A stretch of DNA of 64,000 nt from Candidatus Bathyarchaeota archaeon A05DMB-3 (GTDB lineage: Archaea; Thermoproteota; Bathyarchaeia; Bathyarchaeales; Bathycorpusculaceae). Positions 60,268 through 64,000 of the stretch are shown here, piece by piece. The stretch covers positions 1 to 64,000 of the forward strand of contig JABFQN010000005.1 of assembly GCA_019685555.1 (NCBI GenBank), given 5' to 3'. Position 1 is the stretch's first letter; the number at the start of each line of letters is the position of its first letter. The notes under the pieces are model-generated. The model saw only the letters and a program-made list of their open reading frames with translations, had not been told where the DNA came from and ran no database searches. The position numbers and the translations under genes are program-made.

Positions 60268-61950
60268 TTGCTTTCAGTAATCGTAATTCTGCTTGGAATA
60301 ATATTGTATGCCATCGCCTACTGGGGCTACATAAAATGGTTCGACAAAAACGTCATAATGTCGGATCCAAAACGAGAAACGCCAGCCCACACGTACATGG
60401 ACGGCGTAGAATTTTTCCCATCAAACAGATATGTCCTTTTCGGATTCCAGTGGAAAAGCATAGCAGCTCTAGGTCCCGTGCTAGGCCCCATCATCGGCGT
60501 TCAATGGGGATGGCTGCCAGCGCTTCTATGGATTCTATTTGGGACTATTTTCATAGGCTGGATTCATGATTATGGCAGCCTAATGGTTTCCACAAGATCA
60601 GAGGGTTCATCTTTCGGTCCAATAACCTATGAGCTAATTTCGCCGAGAGCCCGAACAATTCTATTGTGGTATATTCTTTGGTACATCGTTTTAATCCTCT
60701 CATCCTTCACCAACGTCGTTTCAGGCTTATTTATAAGCTATACTGTGAGCCCAATACCAGTGCTCATAGTCACAATCGTGGGAATGCTGGCGGGTTATAT
60801 GACATACAAACTTAAAGTTAACATTGCTTACACTACCATAATCGCTGTAATAATAATGTTTCTAGGAATCTGGGTGGGCATAGTACAACCTGTGACTGTT
60901 CCTCTGCCAACCACGGGACCGTTTCCAAACGCTAAAGACTTTTGGATGTTTATAACGCTGTTTTTCTGTTTTCTCGGAGCTGTCTTGCCAATATGGGTTT
61001 TCATCCAACCCATAAACTATCTCTCCTTCTACCTTGTCTACGCGGGCATAATAGGCATAATTATTGGAGCATTTGTAGGAGCCCCCAACTTTTCACAAGC
61101 GGCAACAACGACCTTCTGGACTACAGGAACATGGGCAGCCTCAGCAGCTATAGGGCCCCTATGGCCCATGATGTTTGTAACAATCGCTTGCGGAGCAATA
61201 TCCGGATGGCACAGCCTAATCGGGTCCTCCATTACGGCTAAACAGCTTGACACCGAACCGGACGCCCACTTTGTAGGCGGCGGCGCAATGCTAGCGGAGG
61301 GAATACTGGCAACAGTTGCCCTAGTCACATGCGCAATTCTTGACCCAAGCGTAGCAGCAGCCACAGGAGCAGGCGGAATATTTGTCAAAGGCGGATCAAC
61401 ACTTCTAGGATACATAGGAATCCCAGTAAATGTTGGAAACGCGTTAACATCAGTCATGCTAATCATATTGGCTATAACAATCATGCACATAGGTTTGAGG
61501 ATTACTAGACTAGTGTTGTCCGACCTAGCTGGACCACGGATGGGTGGACTCTTTAAAAACAAGTATATTAGCGCCATCCTAGTGTGTATAGTTGTCTACC
61601 TTATAACAAGTCCACATGTAGGCGCAGTTTTCAGCTACATTTGGGGCACCTTCGGCGGGGCAAACCAGCTGATGGCTGGACTGGCCCTAATGATCGTGTC
61701 GCTGTGGCTTACAAAGGAGAAGCGTCCAACAATTTACACGTTGATTCCCATGCTTTTCATGCTAGCAACCACTCTGTCGGCGTTAGCTTTCCTTTCCTAC
61801 AATGGAGTTACTGGATATATGGCAGACCCAACAAAGATAGGAGCGTTAATAGCTGCCGCTGTGAACGTTTTTCTATTAATTCTTGGACTTTTCATGTGCT
61901 ATGAGGGAGCCAAAGCCTTTCAGAGGTTAAGAGCAGCAAAGACTACCTAA
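60268..61950 (+). CDS. cstA: CstA-family peptide/pyruvate transporter
   Basis: 560 residues with about 14 TM helices. The N-terminal YWGYIKWFDKNVIMSDPKRE then TPAHTYMDGVEFFPSNRYVL, FGFQWKSIAALGPVLGPIIG and LWILFGTIFIGWIHDYGSLM are CstA hallmarks; central GAISGWHSLIGSSITAKQLD is also conserved. Family members carry peptides or pyruvate into bacteria during carbon starvation; archaeal substrates are not known. TTG start at 60268. Convergent with the ArsA pair. Confidence 0.92.
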   Translation: MLSVIVILLGIILYAIAYWGYIKWFDKNVIMSDPKRETPAHTYMDGVEFFPSNRYVLFGFQWKSIAALGPVLGPIIGVQWGWLPALLWILFGTIFIGWIHDYGSLMVSTRSEGSSFGPITYELISPRARTILLWYILWYIVLILSSFTNVVSGLFISYTVSPIPVLIVTIVGMLAGYMTYKLKVNIAYTTIIAVIIMFLGIWVGIVQPVTVPLPTTGPFPNAKDFWMFITLFFCFLGAVLPIWVFIQPINYLSFYLVYAGIIGIIIGAFVGAPNFSQAATTTFWTTGTWAASAAIGPLWPMMFVTIACGAISGWHSLIGSSITAKQLDTEPDAHFVGGGAMLAEGILATVALVTCAILDPSVAAATGAGGIFVKGGSTLLGYIGIPVNVGNALTSVMLIILAITIMHIGLRITRLVLSDLAGPRMGGLFKNKYISAILVCIVVYLITSPHVGAVFSYIWGTFGGANQLMAGLALMIVSLWLTKEKRPTIYTLIPMLFMLATTLSALAFLSYNGVTGYMADPTKIGALIAAAVNVFLLILGLFMCYEGAKAFQRLRAAKTT

Positions 61951-61966
61951 ATTTTCCCCTATTTTT

Positions 61967-62971
61967 TTATTCTTTAGCCAAAGCCTCCGCAACGCGAGCA
62001 ATCATTTTTAAGCCTGTTACTTCCGTTTCAAATAGCGGTACATACCCGCGGATCATTCCTGGAAACTTTTCATGAATAATTTTCAGATAGCCATCCTGTT
62101 CCCGTATTTTATTAACGATATAAGGTGAAGTGTTTTTTAGGTCGAACTCTTCCTTTGGCAAGACTTCGTTCACTATCACCCCGCCTGTTGGAATGTCGAA
62201 GGCTTGAACCCAGCCGATGAAACGTTCAATGACGGCTATGGGAAGCGAAAGTGGCAAAGTTACGAAGAAGAAGGCGGTTCGCTTCTTATCCGTTAAGAAC
62301 ATACGTCCTTTCTCTGTTTTTTCTCTTGTAGCCAAGAGGCTGGCAAGAAGAGGATCCTTCTTTATCTCTTCCATAATTTTATCTTTGCGGAAAGACAGTT
62401 TTACACGAAGCGAGAGGGCTTCTTCTCGGCTTTTAATCATTTTATGCAGCCAGAGATCATAGACTTTTGACATGCCAAGAAGGCGGTAGGTGTGGGCTAC
62501 AGGCGCTGTGTCGAAAACATAGGCGTCAAATTCACCCTTCAATATTAGGCTAACCATGTCGTCAAACATGGCTGACTCTTCAAAGGCAGGATTTGTTGTG
62601 GCAATATCCACAAAAGGCTCCGGGTCTAATGGAATGTCAGCATATTTAAGGAAAGTGTAAATCTTTTCCCGTATCTCATTCTTATATCTCTCAATAGTGT
62701 CTGAAATGTCAATTTCAACCGCATAAAGATTCTTTGTACCTTCAATTTTTTGGATGCCCTTACCCCAAATGTCCTTACCAAAGGCGCTTGAAAGACTGTG
62801 GACGGGGTTTGTGGAAGAAATTAATGTTTTTCTCCCAAGTTTTTCAGCCAAGTAATAGGCGGTTCCTGCCGCCACCACGGTTTTGCCTACGCCGCCTTTT
62901 CCTCCGAAAAACAAGTATTTGAGATTGGGGTTTGATGCGACATAATCGCTAAAACTTACATTTGCGCTCAT
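61967..62971 (-). CDS. ArsA/GET3-like ATPase, copy with altered switch I
   Basis: 334 residues. Deviant Walker A FFGGKGGVGKT at 21-31 (signature Lys retained). Switch I reads SSTNPVHSLSSAFG, with Asn55 where ArsA/GET3 proteins have the catalytic Asp (DPAH). Switch II DTAPVAHTYRLL near 155 is nearly canonical. A helical insert and KIIHEKFPGMIRGYVPLFET close the protein. GET3-like ATPases work as dimers that deliver tail-anchored proteins; ArsA drives arsenite export. Asn at this site in yeast Get3 blocks hydrolysis. It lies two bases after its paralogue, so the two probably form a heterodimer. Confidence 0.87.
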   Translation of the reverse strand: MSANVSFSDYVASNPNLKYLFFGGKGGVGKTVVAAGTAYYLAEKLGRKTLISSTNPVHSLSSAFGKDIWGKGIQKIEGTKNLYAVEIDISDTIERYKNEIREKIYTFLKYADIPLDPEPFVDIATTNPAFEESAMFDDMVSLILKGEFDAYVFDTAPVAHTYRLLGMSKVYDLWLHKMIKSREEALSLRVKLSFRKDKIMEEIKKDPLLASLLATREKTEKGRMFLTDKKRTAFFFVTLPLSLPIAVIERFIGWVQAFDIPTGGVIVNEVLPKEEFDLKNTSPYIVNKIREQDGYLKIIHEKFPGMIRGYVPLFETEVTGLKMIARVAEALAKE

Positions 62972-62973
62972 GG

Positions 62974-63963
62974 CTACGCCTCTCCAAACAGAACTTTAGC
63001 TACTTCAGGGATCATTTTAAGCCCTTTAGGTTCACGGTCAAACATATGCACGACTCCACGGATAAGTGGCCCAAACTCTTTCTGAATGGTTTTCATATGC
63101 TCTTGCTGCATAGCTATCTTGTTCTTTAGAAAGGCTGGAATGTTCTTTTGCTTTAAAAGTTCAACAGGATACACCTGGTTTACTACAACCCCGCTTAAAG
63201 GTATGTTAAACTCCCTAAACATTTCCAAAGCCCTTCTTGTGTCAAGTATTGGCATAAGTTCTGGTATAAGAACGTAGAAAAAGGCCGTATGCTCCTGATC
63301 TCTCATCATGTTGCTGACAAAACCTAACCTTGAACGGATAAAATCCAACTCTTCTAGGATTTTATCTTCTTGAGCTAGGCTGCCTTTCCCGCTCATAACT
63401 GCGGCTACATCGCCATATTCAGCAGCTTTCTTTCTTGTTTCAACTATTTTGTTAACCCAAGCGTCTAATATTTCCGACATACCTAGAAATCGTATGGCGT
63501 GTCCATGGGGCATCATGTCAAAAATATAGTAATCGTAAGCGCCGCTCGTCATCAATTCAACCATAGCATCAAACGTTGCTGACTCCGCCATGGCGGGTTC
63601 AGCGGCAGACGACTTAATGTAGTCTTCCACCTCTTTGGGAACTTCTCCATACATTTTGATTATTTTCTGCCTTATCTCTTCCTGATAATCGGCTATCCTC
63701 TTGTCAGCATCGATCTCTAATGCGAAAAGGTTAGAGGTTATTTCAACTTCTCCTTTGCCAAAAATGTTTCTCTCAAAAATATCTGTGAGGCTGGCTTGGG
63801 GGTCTGTGGAGAAAACCACAACTTTTTTGCCTTTTCTGGCAAGCCAGTATGCAGTTGCTGCGGATAATGTTGTTTTTCCTAGACCTCCCTTGCCGCCGAA
63901 AAGAATATACTTTATGTTCGGGTGGCTCGCTAAATACTCCTTTATCGACACAGCCTTTGACAA
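62974..63963 (-). CDS. ArsA/GET3-like ATPase, copy with altered switch II
   Basis: 329 residues. Walker A LFGGKGGLGKT at 21-31; switch I FSTDPQASLTDIFE is intact with Asp54, and the following Asp (LTD) is kept. Switch II reads FDMMPHGHAIRFL rather than the usual DTAPTGH. GGVVNQVYPVEL-like and LIRGVVHMFDREPKGLKMIP sequences are family-typical. The start 63963 is near the window edge and no upstream gene is visible. No arsR, arsB or arsenite-binding Cys pairs are seen. Confidence 0.87.
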   Translation of the reverse strand: MSKAVSIKEYLASHPNIKYILFGGKGGLGKTTLSAATAYWLARKGKKVVVFSTDPQASLTDIFERNIFGKGEVEITSNLFALEIDADKRIADYQEEIRQKIIKMYGEVPKEVEDYIKSSAAEPAMAESATFDAMVELMTSGAYDYYIFDMMPHGHAIRFLGMSEILDAWVNKIVETRKKAAEYGDVAAVMSGKGSLAQEDKILEELDFIRSRLGFVSNMMRDQEHTAFFYVLIPELMPILDTRRALEMFREFNIPLSGVVVNQVYPVELLKQKNIPAFLKNKIAMQQEHMKTIQKEFGPLIRGVVHMFDREPKGLKMIPEVAKVLFGEA

Positions 63964-64000
63964 GCCCTAAGCCCTCCTTCTAGGCGAAAACAGAGTCCGT

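Noticed and set aside
61967-63963. Arsenite resistance operon
   Set aside because: There is no arsR, arsB, arsC or arsenite-binding Cys set beside the ATPases.
1-64000. CRISPR arrays, insertion sequences or integrases
   Set aside because: I saw no regularly spaced repeats and no transposase or integrase genes.

Overview
The window is archaeal chromosome. Evidence: archaeal/eukaryotic-type ribosomal proteins (L32e, L19e, L34e, S4e), RNase P protein Rnp1, an archaeal CMP kinase, TiaS, Tsr3, a TrmB-family regulator, an EMC3-like DUF106 protein beside SecY, and a radical-SAM protein of the tetraether lipid synthase family. Beta-oxidation, hydrogenase-maturation, ArsA-pair and CstA genes together suggest an uncultured lineage such as Bathyarchaeia. 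That placement is an inference; there is no rRNA gene here to test it.

Layout. 1-7.7 kb: the 3' part of tRNA-Gly, a vapBC pair with a frameshifted toxin, a tautomerase, a frameshifted MBL hydrolase, a HAD hydrolase, an Mrp/MinD-type HypB candidate next to hypA, a DUF362 protein, a MATE transporter interrupted by TGA, an AIM24-like protein and tRNA-Cys. 7.7-11 kb: E1-like adenylyltransferase, DNA ligase, TPR protein. 11-20.6 kb: surface-glycan genes (three GT2 enzymes, an RGP-like protein, an epimerase, small membrane proteins), interrupted by a three-gene set: a threonine-synthase-like protein fused to a winged helix, an ECF S component and an AIR-synthase-like protein. 20.7-32.6 kb: a ribosomal protein operon read leftward from L22 to L34e and cmk, with an Hsp20-like gene between L30 and L15. 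32.7-39.2 kb: a frameshifted GNAT, hypE, a DUF996 protein, and hypD-hypC-hypF. 39.3-41.6 kb: TrmB regulator divergent from the tetraether synthase homologue. 41.7-52 kb: a beta-oxidation cluster (acyl-CoA synthetase, DUF35 protein, thiolase, enoyl-CoA hydratase, 3-hydroxyacyl-CoA dehydrogenase, two acyl-CoA dehydrogenases, EtfA, EtfB). 52-64 kb: AlaRS, FUN14, TiaS, a RAM-domain protein, NnrE/NnrD, Tsr3, CstA and a tandem ArsA/GET3-like ATPase pair.

Most notable points. (1) A fold-type-II PLP protein has Arg where the Schiff-base Lys should be and carries a C-terminal PadR-like winged helix, next to an ECF S component: a possible cofactor-sensing regulator module. (2) The two ArsA-like ATPases have lost different switch motifs, suggesting an asymmetric heterodimer. 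(3) An alpha-crystallin-domain protein with a very basic N-terminus sits inside the ribosomal operon and appears to have its own promoter. (4) The Mrp-like ATPase beside hypA lacks the Mrp CxxC and so is a candidate Mrp/MinD-type HypB; its only good start codon is ATA. (5) Three genes carry apparent single-base insertions and one an in-frame TGA, so sequence error must be excluded before calling them pseudogenes.

No intergenic stretch exceeds about 300 bases. The longest, 775-1053, holds a possible stem and a promoter-like A/T stretch. I saw no CRISPR array, insertion sequence, integrase or rRNA.
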